The position numbers and the translations under genes are program-made. Positions 19,560-29,899 of a stretch of 64,000 bases of DNA are shown one piece after another. The notes under the pieces are model-generated. The model saw nothing but the letters and a program-made list of their open reading frames with translations, made no database searches and was not told the origin of the DNA. Every line of letters starts with the position of its first letter. The stretch's first letter is position 1. The stretch comes from Propionibacterium sp. (lineage in GTDB: Bacteria > Actinomycetota > Actinomycetes > Propionibacteriales > Propionibacteriaceae), in contig JAAYVB010000010.1 of the NCBI GenBank assembly GCA_012517405.1, forward strand, positions 1-64,000, read 5' to 3'.

Positions 19560-19642
19560 CAGCACGGTCCGCAGCGATCTCTGCGCAATGAGAAACATCA
19601 ATCGCTGCAACTCCGGCTTGGAGGAGCGATCGGTCCGTGCTG
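19560..19642 (-). ncRNA. candidate structured metQ leader element
   Basis: An outer helix pairs 19560-19571 with 19631-19642 (11 of 12 positions, one A-A mismatch in the RNA). Directly inside it, CAGCGAT (19572-19578) pairs perfectly with ATCGCTG (19601-19607). A second copy AGCGAT (19625-19630) can compete for the same middle strand, and a small CTCC/GGAG helix (19611-19623) lies between. The element ends 46 bases before the metQ start. Mutually exclusive helices upstream of a methionine importer suggest a regulatory leader. It does not match the SAM-I pattern I know. Function is inferred, not shown. Confidence 0.45.
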
Positions 19643-19778
19643 TCAACGTGGCATTCGCCGGCAGCACATGGGCATCATCAGGACGGTGCAGCGGTTGCTG
19701 CTCGTGCTGATAATCGGACCCACGTGCTCGAGGCTACTTCACTTCGCGTTGCCGGCCCAACGGCGGCGGCAGGCTGTT

Positions 19779-19846
19779 ATCGCACTGTGACCAGCGCCGC
19801 GCGCTGCCACGTATCGCAACTGTGATCAGCAGCGCGCGCCGTCACG
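19779..19846. repeat. two imperfect 32-34-bp direct repeats
   Basis: Unit 1 (19779-19810) and unit 2 (19813-19846) share ATCGCA, CTGTGA, CAGC, GCGCGC and a CAC end, with small differences and indels. They lie about 70-140 bases before the FecCD permease gene and could bind a regulator. Confidence 0.55.
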
Positions 19847-19890
19847 CCCGCGGCGCGAGCCCTCTCGGAGGCCTCCCAACTGCCGCATGT

Positions 19891-19896
19891 TAGCCT
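19891..19896 (+). promoter_or_regulatory. -10 hexamer of FecCD permease gene
   Basis: TAGCCT would start transcription near 19903, giving a ~16-base leader that contains the GGTGGAG ribosome site for the ATG at 19919. Confidence 0.45.
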
Positions 19897-19918
19897 GTCG
19901 TCGTCATGGTGGAGCCGG

Positions 19919-20941
19919 ATGAGTCAAACAGTCGCCACGTCCTCTGACTGGGGGCGCGTGCAGGCGCGTCCTGGGTTCCGGACGATGGTCTTCGCGATCC
20001 TGCTGGTGCTGCTCGTCGCCGCCTTCATCTACGGCGTCGGTACCGGCAGCATCCCGCTGAGCCCCGAGCAGGTGCTCCAAGGGATCTTCGGGCCCGACGA
20101 CTACGAGTGGCATCGCGTCGTCTGGGATATCCGGCTGCCGCGGGTGCTGCTGGCAGCGATGGTCGGCGCCAACCTGGCCACCTCGGGTGTGATTCTGCAG
20201 GCGATCATGGGCAACCCGCTCGCCGACCCCGGCATCATCGGTGTCTCCTCGGGTGCAGGCCTGTTCGGCATCATCATTCTGCTGGCCTTTCCGAGCATGT
20301 ATCTGATGGTGCCGCTGTTCGCCTTCGTCGGCGCGATGCTGGCCTGCATCGTCATCTACGTGCTCGCCTGGAAAGGCGGCATCCAGCCGATGCGCATCAT
20401 CTTGGCCGGTGTGGCCGTGTCCACGCTGTGCGGCGCCGGGATCTCCGCGGTCATGGTGCTCCACTCCGACCGGCTGCAGAACGCACTGCTGTTCATGAAT
20501 GGCTCGCTGTCGATGCGTGGCTGGGGTGAGGTGCGCACGCTGTGGCCGTACTGCCTGCTGGCGCTGGCTGCCGCGCTGTTCTGCGTGCGCAGGCTGGACG
20601 TGATCGTCCTCGGCGATGATGTCGCACGCTCCATGGGCATGAATGTGCAGGCGAACCGCATCCTGTTGACCGCGATCGCCGCTTTGCTGGCGGCCAGCGC
20701 GGTCAGCGCCGTGGGCCTGCTCGGCTTCGTCGGGCTGATCGTCCCGCACATCATGCGGATGATCCTCGGCACCAACCACGCCTTCCTGGTGCCCGGCTCG
20801 ATTCTGTTCGGCGCCACCCTGGTTATGTTCAGCGACACCCTTGCGCGCACGCTGTTCAGCCCGATCGAGATCCCCGTCGGCATCGCGATGGCCGTGCTCG
20901 GCGTCCCGTTCTTCCTCTTCTTGTTGAGGAGGGCGATGTGA
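19919..20941 (+). CDS. FecCD/BtuC-family ABC permease
   Basis: A 340-residue permease with about ten helices, of the family importing ferric siderophores, haem or cobalamin. Seen: WDIRLPRVLLAAMVGANLATSGVILQAIMGNPLADPGIIGVSSGAG (the family signature region, shown here in parts), AMGMNV-like DVARSMGMNVQ, VSAVGLLGFVGLIVPHIMR with the coupling loop, and PIEIPVGIAMAVLGVPFFLFLL at the C-terminus. It is followed by its ATPase with a 4-base overlap. The cargo cannot be read from sequence. The binding protein is probably the lipoprotein at 23939. Confidence 0.9.
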   Translation: MSQTVATSSDWGRVQARPGFRTMVFAILLVLLVAAFIYGVGTGSIPLSPEQVLQGIFGPDDYEWHRVVWDIRLPRVLLAAMVGANLATSGVILQAIMGNPLADPGIIGVSSGAGLFGIIILLAFPSMYLMVPLFAFVGAMLACIVIYVLAWKGGIQPMRIILAGVAVSTLCGAGISAVMVLHSDRLQNALLFMNGSLSMRGWGEVRTLWPYCLLALAAALFCVRRLDVIVLGDDVARSMGMNVQANRILLTAIAALLAASAVSAVGLLGFVGLIVPHIMRMILGTNHAFLVPGSILFGATLVMFSDTLARTLFSPIEIPVGIAMAVLGVPFFLFLLRRAM

Positions 20942-21789
20942 GTGCCCCGATCCTGAGCGCCCGCGAGGTGCGCTTGAACCTGGGTGGGCATGAGATCCTG
21001 CACGGCATCAGCCTCGATTTCGAGCCGCACCGCATCCATGCGATTCTCGGTCCCAACGGCTGCGGCAAGACCACGCTCATCAAGGCGCTGTGCGGCGCCA
21101 CCAAGCTCAGTCACGGCGAGGTCCGGTTGGACGGTGAGTCGATCAGCCGGCTGAGCGCGTCCGCCATGGCACGCAAGATGGCGGTGGTCTGGCAGGGCGG
21201 TCACATCACCGGTGATATCACTGTGCGTCGCCTGGTGAGCTACGGACGCTACGCGCATCTGCCCTGGTGGCAGCTTCGTCCACCGGCCCACGATCAGGCG
21301 GTCGAGCAGGCGATGGCACGCACCGGCGTACTGCCGATGGCCGAGCGGCGGGTGGAAACACTGTCGGGCGGCGAGCGTCAACGGGTCTGGCTGGCGGCGG
21401 CCCTGGCGCAGGAGCCGCAGTTGCTGCTGCTCGACGAGCCCACCACCTACCTCGACATCGCGCACCAGATCGACATCCTGGAGCTGGTGAGTGACCTCAA
21501 CCAGACCATGGGGCTGACCGTCATCGCCGTGCTGCACGACCTCACCCAGGCCGCCCGCTACTGCGACCACTGCGTGGTGATGGGTGATGGACGCGTCCTG
21601 CGCCAAGGCTCCCCCGACCAAGCGCTGTCGTGGTCGGCGGTCGCCCAAGACTTCGCAGTCGACTCATGGGTTACCCACGACCCGGACGGTCAGCGTCCGG
21701 TCATTCAGCCCAGGAGACGAATGCGGGATACCGACCCGGAAACGTGGCCTTCTACGATGCCGGCCGAACTGCACCACAAGCAGCGATGA
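20938..21789 (+). CDS. FecE/BtuD-type ABC ATP-binding protein
   Basis: A 283-residue ATPase for the permease just upstream (GTGA overlap). Walker A GPNGCGKTTLIKAL, Q-loop VWQGGHI, signature LSGGERQRVWLAAALAQ, Walker B LLLLDEPTTYLD, and HQIDILELV / AVLHDLTQAARYCDH are typical of the iron-siderophore group. The C-terminal ~40 residues are polar and poorly conserved. Followed 56 bases later by a small lipoprotein gene. Confidence 0.92.
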   Translation: MSAPILSAREVRLNLGGHEILHGISLDFEPHRIHAILGPNGCGKTTLIKALCGATKLSHGEVRLDGESISRLSASAMARKMAVVWQGGHITGDITVRRLVSYGRYAHLPWWQLRPPAHDQAVEQAMARTGVLPMAERRVETLSGGERQRVWLAAALAQEPQLLLLDEPTTYLDIAHQIDILELVSDLNQTMGLTVIAVLHDLTQAARYCDHCVVMGDGRVLRQGSPDQALSWSAVAQDFAVDSWVTHDPDGQRPVIQPRRRMRDTDPETWPSTMPAELHHKQR

Positions 21790-21845
21790 AGATCGTCGTG
21801 ATCACATCCGACAACCCAATATGTCGTAACACAAGGAGAAACCCA

Positions 21846-22430
21846 ATGAAACGAATTCTCGTCTCGGTCGCGGCCGCGGCCCTGATCGGGGTGGCCGCGA
21901 CGGGCTGCGGCTCGTCGGCCGACTCCGGCGCCAGCGCCTCGGCGGAGCCGGCATCGGCAGCCACCGGCGTCAGTGCCGCTGCCTCGTCCAGCGTGGCGGC
22001 CGCGCCGGGCGCCACTCTCACCGAGCAGGACGGCAAGCTGGTGGACCGGGACCCGCAGGCCGGTGTCGTGGAAGGCACCGGTTTCGACATCACCATCGAT
22101 CCAGCCGCCCAGACGGCACTGTTCCAGACGATCGATCCTTCGACGGGCGACGCTTTCCAGAACTCGGCGCTGTTCGACTATGCCAACGGCACCTTTGTCC
22201 GGCACGTCTTCGTGTCGGCGACCGGCTCCGCCTACGTCTACACCTGCGATCTGGCCACGGGCGAACTGCAGATGGTTCAGAACGCTGCGGGCGAAGACGT
22301 CAGCGAGGCCGTCAGGGGCCAGGGCCGCTGGGAGAGCGCCGGAAGCGGTTCGGCAACCCAGCGCGCCGATATCGAGAAGTACTTCGAGGCTCGTTACGGC
22401 ATGACCGTCGAGCAGGCTGCGACGGCCTGA
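21846..22430 (+). CDS. small lipoprotein of unknown function
   Basis: A 194-residue exported lipoprotein. The signal peptide MKRILVSVAAAALIGVAATGC ends at the lipidated cysteine (residue 20 or 21), followed by a Ser/Ala-rich tether to about residue 60. The remaining domain (TLTEQDGKLVDRDPQAG to the end) has alternating polar/hydrophobic strands and two aromatic-rich patches (FVRHVFVSATGSAYVYTCDL), but I recognise no family. The ATG at 21846 is well supported by AAGGAG 6 bases upstream. Its place after the permease-ATPase pair suggests a surface accessory to that importer, which is inference. Confidence 0.7.
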   Translation: MKRILVSVAAAALIGVAATGCGSSADSGASASAEPASAATGVSAAASSSVAAAPGATLTEQDGKLVDRDPQAGVVEGTGFDITIDPAAQTALFQTIDPSTGDAFQNSALFDYANGTFVRHVFVSATGSAYVYTCDLATGELQMVQNAAGEDVSEAVRGQGRWESAGSGSATQRADIEKYFEARYGMTVEQAATA

Positions 22431-22461
22431 CCAGGGGACCTGTTGCACTACCCGGCCAACA

Positions 22462-22491
22462 AAGGGTCAGTCGCGGTTGCGGCTGGCCCTT
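22462..22491 (+). terminator. hairpin terminator of the importer operon
   Basis: AAGGGTCAGTCGC pairs with GCGGCTGGCCCTT over 13 positions including two G-U pairs, around a GGTT tetraloop. Confidence 0.7.
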
Positions 22492-22628
22492 CGTGGTTTC
22501 TTGCTGCGCGGGACGAGGTGCTGGTGCTGAACGCAGGCCACGAGCATTTCGGCTGAGCACCCCACCAATCCAGGGGACGAGGTGGCTGGCGCTGAAGGCC
22601 GGCCCACAGGCCCGGATGGCCCGGGCCC

Positions 22629-22634
22629 TAGACT
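22629..22634 (+). promoter_or_regulatory. -10 hexamer of dxr
   Basis: TAGACT ends 6 bases before the GTG at 22641; no Shine-Dalgarno is present, so dxr is probably leaderless. Confidence 0.55.
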
Positions 22635-22640
22635 GAGCCC

Positions 22641-23801
22641 GTGCGCAATGTGGTGATTCTCGGCAGTACCGGATCGATCGGAACCCAGGCCATCGACGTC
22701 ATCTCGGCCAGGCCCGAGCAGTTCAACGTGGTCGGCCTGTCCGCCGGAGGAACCTCACTCGGCTTGCTGGTCGAGCAGGCGAAACTCTTGCGGCCCGAGG
22801 TCGTCGCGGTCGCTTCCACGACGGCCGCGGCGGAATTGCGCGAGCGGCTACCAGGCATTCAGGTCTGGGAGGGCGCGGATGCGTCCACCCGGTTGGCCGC
22901 CTACGACAGGGCCGACGTGGTGCTCAATGCGATCACCGGCGCGGCCGGCCTCGAACCCACCCTGGCGACGCTCGCGGCAGGCATCACGCTGGCGCTGGCG
23001 AACAAGGAGTCGTTGGTCATCGGCGGCCGGTTGGTGACCGAGGCGGCCGCGCCGGGCCAGATCGTGGCGGTCGATTCGGAGCATTCGGCCTTCGCGCAGG
23101 CGTTACGCGCCGGACGCAAGTCCGAGGTGCGCCGGCTCATCCTCACCGCTTCCGGCGGGCCGTTTCGTGGACGCAGCCGCGCGGAGCTGAGCGGCGTCAC
23201 CCCCGATGAGGCGATGGCGCACCCGACCTGGGCGATGGGCCGGGTCATCACGATCAATTCGTCCACGCTCGTCAACAAGGGTTTGGAGTTGCTGGAGGCG
23301 GGATTGTTGTACGACGTGCCGCTGGACGCGATTCAGGTGGTCGTCCACCCGCAGTCGATGGTGCATTCGATGGTCGAGTACGTCGACGGGTCGACCATCG
23401 CGCAGTGCTCGCCGCCCGATATGCGGTTGCCGATCGCGCTCGGGCTGACCTGGCCCGACCGGGTGCCGGACGCCGCGCCCGCTTTCGACTGGACGAAGGC
23501 GTCCGCCTGGACGTTCGAGCCGCTGGACGACGAGGCCTTCCCCGCAGTCGAGCTGGCCCGCCGGGTCGGCAACGCCGGTGGTGTCGCGCCGGCCGTGTAC
23601 AACGGCGCCAACGAGGTCTGCGTCGACGCCTTCTGCGCCGGCAAGCTGGCATTCACCGGCATCGTGGACGTCATCACCGTCTGCGTTGACCGGCTACTGG
23701 GCCCCGACGGCCCCGACTTCGGCGAGCTGTCGGTCCCCGGCGTGCTGGCCGCCGACGCCTGGGCCCGCGAGACCGCCGCCGAACTCATCGCCTCGCGGTA
23801 G
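22641..23801 (+). CDS. dxr: 1-deoxy-D-xylulose 5-phosphate reductoisomerase
   Basis: A 386-residue NADPH enzyme making 2-C-methyl-D-erythritol 4-phosphate, the committed step of the MEP isoprenoid pathway. The NADP-binding motif GSTGSIGTQAIDVI is at the N-terminus, ANKESLV follows, then VDSEHSAFAQ with metal ligands, TASGGPFRG, MGRVITINSSTLVNKGLE and VVHPQSMVHSMVEY. The C-terminal helical domain holds YNGANEVCVDAF. Length is normal. It lies between the two halves of a metal/cofactor importer but has its own promoter. Confidence 0.97.
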   Translation: MRNVVILGSTGSIGTQAIDVISARPEQFNVVGLSAGGTSLGLLVEQAKLLRPEVVAVASTTAAAELRERLPGIQVWEGADASTRLAAYDRADVVLNAITGAAGLEPTLATLAAGITLALANKESLVIGGRLVTEAAAPGQIVAVDSEHSAFAQALRAGRKSEVRRLILTASGGPFRGRSRAELSGVTPDEAMAHPTWAMGRVITINSSTLVNKGLELLEAGLLYDVPLDAIQVVVHPQSMVHSMVEYVDGSTIAQCSPPDMRLPIALGLTWPDRVPDAAPAFDWTKASAWTFEPLDDEAFPAVELARRVGNAGGVAPAVYNGANEVCVDAFCAGKLAFTGIVDVITVCVDRLLGPDGPDFGELSVPGVLAADAWARETAAELIASR

Positions 23802-23938
23802 TCGCCCCTGGGCGCTCGCCGAGCGAACGACCCCGAGAGTCCGCTGGGGGCCCCGGAGTGTTACCGTGATCGCGCATCATTCCCGATGGTCAAGGGGCAG
23901 GGCCGGCCCGGGCTGACTCTGTTCCGGAAAGAGCTACC

Positions 23939-25000
23939 TTGAAGAACCGGACGTATTCCTGGGCCTTTCGAGTTCTGGGCGCACTCGCCGCATTGACGCT
24001 GACAGTCGGCTGCGGAGCCGCAGCCCCGACCTCCTCGGGATCGGTCTCGAACGGCAGTCAGCCGGCCGGCACGGCGACCGCCACTCCGGCCAGTGTCTCG
24101 GGCACCAGCTTTCCAATGACCGTCACCGACTTCACCGGGCACACGCAGACCTTCGAGCAGCAGCCGCAGCGGATTGCCGTCGTCTCGGGCACCCCGCTCA
24201 ACATCTTCTATGACGCGGGCGGCACGGCCATTGCCGGGCCGAACCTCACCGAGAACATCCGGCTCACCGAAGACCGCGCCGACGAGATGCGCGCGCTGCC
24301 CCAACTGGGCCTGCCACGCACCATCGACAGCGAGGCCCTGGTCGGCCTCAACCCCGACCTGGTCATCACCCAGGCGGGCGCGCAGACCGCCCTCGACTCC
24401 CAGATGCAGCAGATGGGCATTCCGACCTTCACCACCTCGGCCAAGAACCTGGACGATCTGACTGCCGCCTACCGGGTCTTCGGCGCTCTGGCCGGCACCA
24501 GCGACCGGGCGTCCCAGCGCATCGAAAAGATCACCGCTGACACGCAGGCAATCGTCGATCAGTGGCCGAGCGACGACGACCTCTCCGTGGTCATCTTGTT
24601 CGCCACCGCGCAGGGGCTCACGGTCAAGCTCGACAACTCGATCGCCGGGCAGATGACCTCCATGCTCGGCATCACCAACATCGTTTCGGCGATGACACCC
24701 GACAATCCCGGCTCCGAGACCACCACCTTGGACATCGAAGCGATCGTGCAGGCTCAGCCCGACTACGTGCTGGTCACCAGCATGTTCAACAGCAACGACG
24801 AGGCCAAGGCCAGCCTGGAGCAGCAGTTCGCGTCCAATCCGGCCTGGCAGGCGGTGGACGCGGTCCGCAACGGCAAGATCGTCTACCTGCCGCAGCAGTA
24901 CTTCTTGTACAGCGCAGGCCCGCACTATGCGGATGCGGCCCGTTACCTGGCCGCCAGCCTGCGCCCCGACGTCTACGGCAGCCCCGCCGAATCCGCCTGA
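23939..25000 (+). CDS. iron/cobalamin-type ABC substrate-binding lipoprotein
   Basis: A 353-residue exported lipoprotein starting at TTG 23939. The signal peptide (residues ~1-20, ALAALTLTVGC) ends in a lipobox, with a Ser/Thr/Ala-rich tether to about residue 55. The rest is a periplasmic-binding-type 2 (BtuF/FecB) domain: FPMTVTDFTGHTQTF, RIAVVSGTPLNIFYDAGG, EALVGLNPDLVITQAG and IEAIVQAQPDYVLVTS. This class partners FecCD permeases, so it is probably the receptor for the permease and ATPase at 19919-21789, although dxr lies between them. Confidence 0.85.
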   Translation: MKNRTYSWAFRVLGALAALTLTVGCGAAAPTSSGSVSNGSQPAGTATATPASVSGTSFPMTVTDFTGHTQTFEQQPQRIAVVSGTPLNIFYDAGGTAIAGPNLTENIRLTEDRADEMRALPQLGLPRTIDSEALVGLNPDLVITQAGAQTALDSQMQQMGIPTFTTSAKNLDDLTAAYRVFGALAGTSDRASQRIEKITADTQAIVDQWPSDDDLSVVILFATAQGLTVKLDNSIAGQMTSMLGITNIVSAMTPDNPGSETTTLDIEAIVQAQPDYVLVTSMFNSNDEAKASLEQQFASNPAWQAVDAVRNGKIVYLPQQYFLYSAGPHYADAARYLAASLRPDVYGSPAESA

Positions 25001-25076
25001 GCCCTGCTGCACTCCTGACCCCGACCCGGAGCACCATCACCCCAAGAAAACGCGCCAAACCAAGCCCCACACAAGA

Positions 25077-25114
25077 CGAGTGGCCCGGTCCCCCGAAGGA
25101 GACCGGGCCACTCG
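25077..25114. terminator. bidirectional 14-bp hairpin
   Basis: CGAGTGGCCCGGTC and GACCGGGCCACTCG form a perfect stem with a 10-base loop between the convergent binding-protein gene and ppdK. Confidence 0.8.
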
Positions 25115-25147
25115 CCCATTCAGATCAGTTCAGATCCCAGCGATCAG

Positions 25148-27793
<2,646 letters not shown>

Positions 27794-27854
27794 TGCTGAA
27801 ATCTCCTTTGACTAGCAAAATCGTGCGGGGACGGGGGGTCCATGACACGCGATG

Positions 27855-27875
27855 GAGCACCGATCATTGGTGCTC
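27855..27875. promoter_or_regulatory. inverted repeat upstream of ppdK
   Basis: GAGCACC and GGTGCTC flank GATCATT, 62 bases before the ppdK start; a further GCACC copy follows at 27876-27880 on the plus strand. It may be an operator or leader hairpin. No regulator is identified. Confidence 0.4.
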
Positions 27876-27963
27876 GCACCTCTTTATTCTGCCTTCTCGG
27901 ACAGACAAGTGGAAACCAGCCGCCATTTTTCTTGAATTGAACGTTTATCGCCCGGCTGCGGCG

Positions 27964-28860
27964 CTACGGCTTCAGCCGCAGACTCCCGGGCAGACGCCGA
28001 AGATGTGTCCCGGCCTTGCGGGCACGTCCCTCGACGATGTCGGTGACCCTGGCCGCGGCCTCCTCCAAGGCCAGCCCGGTGGTGTCGATCACCGGGCAGC
28101 CGAGCTGACGCTGGATACGGCCGACCTCGTCGAGCTCGTCATAGATCTTCGCCAGATCGGCATAGCCGCCGTCCTTGGTGCCATACCCGCCCAGCGATTT
28201 CACCCGCCGCGAACGGATCTGAAGCAGTCGTTCGGCATCGATCGTCAGCCCGACGATGCGCCAGCGCTCGATCTGGAAGAGCTCGTCCGGCGGCTTGATG
28301 CCCGGCACCAGCGGCACATTGACGGTCTTGTACCCCACGTATCCCAGGTAGAGCGACAGCGGGGTCTTACCGGAGCGAGAGGCGCCCACCAGGCAGATAT
28401 CGCACTCCCGGAGAGTCTCGGGCATCACCCCGTCGTCATTGCGGACCGCGAATTCCATCGCACTGATCCGGTCGAAATAGTCGGCCTCGACCGCAACCGG
28501 ACGCATCACGACCTCGTCGGCCGCAGACCCGGTGGTCTGGCCGATCGCCCGCAGGGTGTCGCCCAGCAGATCTGCGCATTCGATCTGTTTATCGTCGCAG
28601 TAGCGCCTGACCATCTCGGCCATCTCCCGCTTCACCAGGGTAAACAAGATGACCACACGGCAGTCCGGCTCGGCAGCGCGCGCCGCGGTGATGCGGTCGA
28701 AGACCCCCAGCAGGGCGTCGGCGTCCTTCACTCTGGGGTGGCGGACGATGGAGAACTGGGTCTGCGGGAATTGCGCCTGGGCCGCTCGGGCCAGACGTGC
28801 TGCGGTCTCACCCGAACTGTCGGCGATGACGTGGATGCTCAAACGGTGGTTGGCCAGCAT
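27964..28860 (-). CDS. PPDK regulatory protein (DUF299 kinase/pyrophosphorylase)
   Basis: A 298-residue bifunctional regulator of the DUF299 family, which uses ADP to phosphorylate, and Pi to dephosphorylate, a threonine next to the catalytic histidine of PPDK. Seen: IHVIADSSGETAARLARAA at the N-terminus, the P-loop GASRSGKTPLSLYLG, VGYKTVNVPLVPGI, and the C-terminal GCPVIDTTGLALEEAA. It sits 170 bases upstream of ppdK on the same strand, which makes PPDK the clear target rather than PEP synthase. The ATG at 28860 is chosen by family N-terminus and a -10 box 7 bases upstream; the open frame continues further. Confidence 0.92.
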   Translation of the reverse strand: MLANHRLSIHVIADSSGETAARLARAAQAQFPQTQFSIVRHPRVKDADALLGVFDRITAARAAEPDCRVVILFTLVKREMAEMVRRYCDDKQIECADLLGDTLRAIGQTTGSAADEVVMRPVAVEADYFDRISAMEFAVRNDDGVMPETLRECDICLVGASRSGKTPLSLYLGYVGYKTVNVPLVPGIKPPDELFQIERWRIVGLTIDAERLLQIRSRRVKSLGGYGTKDGGYADLAKIYDELDEVGRIQRQLGCPVIDTTGLALEEAAARVTDIVEGRARKAGTHLRRLPGSLRLKP

Positions 28861-28867
28861 GGCCGAC

Positions 28868-28873
28868 AGGTTA
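28868..28873 (-). promoter_or_regulatory. -10 hexamer of the DUF299 gene
   Basis: TAACCT on the minus strand, 7 bases before the ATG at 28860. It overlaps the opposite-strand -10 at 28872. Confidence 0.45.
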
Positions 28874-28877
28874 TCGT
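28872..28877 (+). promoter_or_regulatory. -10 hexamer of the methyltransferase gene
   Basis: TATCGT, 8 bases before the ATG at 28886; shares two bases with the divergent -10 element, so only one promoter could be occupied at a time. Confidence 0.35.
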
Positions 28878-28885
28878 ACGGACAC

Positions 28886-29899
28886 ATGGACCCCGTCGAC
28901 CGCATCATCGTGGCCAATTCACCGGCCGCTGCCCGCCATCTGCTGATCGTCGACGCGCCGGGACTGGTCGATGAGGCGCTGCTGCGCGCAGATCGGGTCA
29001 GCGCGTGGTGCGACGACATCCGCGATGCGGCACTGGTGCGCGACGACGTGCTGATCGACCGGCTCGACGCGACCACTCTCGACGGCGTCGACCTGGTCTG
29101 GATGCGGCTGCCCCGCGCCCTGGGTGCCCTGGACGAATACAGCGAGCTGATCGCGAGCCATGCCGCTGATGATGTTCAGGTGATCGCCGGCGGCCGCGAG
29201 AAGCACCTGAACCGCTCCATGAACAGCACGCTGGCAGGCCATTTCACCTCGGTATCGGCGAGCCTCGGACAACAGAAATCGCGAGCCCTGAGGGCGTCCG
29301 GGCCGCGGCGCGGCGACCCGGTGTGGCCACGCCACAAGACCATCACCGTCGGTGGCGAGCAGCTCGAGATGTGGTGGCATGGCGCCACCTTCGCCGCGGG
29401 CCGCGTGGACGACGGCACCCGGCTGCTCATCGACCACCTCGATCGGGTCGCCGACGCCGATCGCTACCTCGACCTGGGCTGCGGTTCGGGGCTGCTGGCC
29501 ACCCTCATCGCACGTGCCCATCCCGACTCCGACGTGGACGCCACCGACACCAGCTGGGCAGCCGTCGATTCGACGCGCCGCACCGCGGCCGGAACCGGCG
29601 TGCGCACCCACTGGGCAGCCGATCTCGGCGATTTCGCCGACCAGGACCTGGACGTCATCGTCTGCAACCCGCCCTTTCACCGTGGTGCCGCGAAGGACTC
29701 CGCACCGACCATCGCACTGTTCGAGCAAGCGGCCCGGGCTCTGGCCGACGGCGGCGAGTTCTGGTGCGTCTTCAACTCGCACCTGCCATGGAAGGCGCAC
29801 CTGTCGAGACTGATCGGAGCAACCACGCTGGTGGCCCAGAATCCCGGCTTCACGCTCACCCGCAGCCTGCGGCGCCGGGAGGATCATGGGCAGCCCTGA
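28886..29899 (+). CDS. RsmC/RlmG-type rRNA guanine-N2 methyltransferase
   Basis: A 337-residue two-domain protein. The N-terminal ~160 residues look like a degenerate methyltransferase domain, as in RsmC/RlmG (residues such as DLVWMRLPRALGAL). The C-terminal domain is a working class I SAM enzyme: YLDLGCGSGLLATLIA binds SAM and VIVCNPPFHRG is the NPPF motif of base N-methyltransferases. Expected product is m2G in 16S or 23S rRNA; which base is not decidable here. The last 14 bases overlap the SNF2 gene. Start chosen at the ATG after the divergent promoter. Confidence 0.85.
   Translation: MDPVDRIIVANSPAAARHLLIVDAPGLVDEALLRADRVSAWCDDIRDAALVRDDVLIDRLDATTLDGVDLVWMRLPRALGALDEYSELIASHAADDVQVIAGGREKHLNRSMNSTLAGHFTSVSASLGQQKSRALRASGPRRGDPVWPRHKTITVGGEQLEMWWHGATFAAGRVDDGTRLLIDHLDRVADADRYLDLGCGSGLLATLIARAHPDSDVDATDTSWAAVDSTRRTAAGTGVRTHWAADLGDFADQDLDVIVCNPPFHRGAAKDSAPTIALFEQAARALADGGEFWCVFNSHLPWKAHLSRLIGATTLVAQNPGFTLTRSLRRREDHGQP

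Larger units (their letters stand above)
19514..19918. other. metQ/FecCD divergent intergenic region
   Basis: This 405-base region without a gene separates metQ (minus) from the FecCD permease (plus). It holds a three-helix inverted-repeat structure (19560-19642), a GGCCGGCAAC segment on the minus strand (19749-19758), two imperfect 32-34-base direct repeats (19779-19846), and a TAGCCT -10 candidate for the permease gene. No convincing small gene is seen. Confidence 0.7.

Noticed and set aside
19885-19903. DtxR-like site before the FecCD permease gene
   Set aside because: Only 11 of 19 positions match; the shared TAGCCT is better explained as the -10 hexamer.
19530-19918. Cobalamin riboswitch for the importer
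   Set aside because: No B12-box-like GCCACTG element with the expected neighbours is present on the plus strand.
28649-28885. Upstream extension of the methyltransferase gene
   Set aside because: The extra frame runs antisense through the DUF299 gene and lacks similarity; the ATG at 28886 begins the conserved protein.
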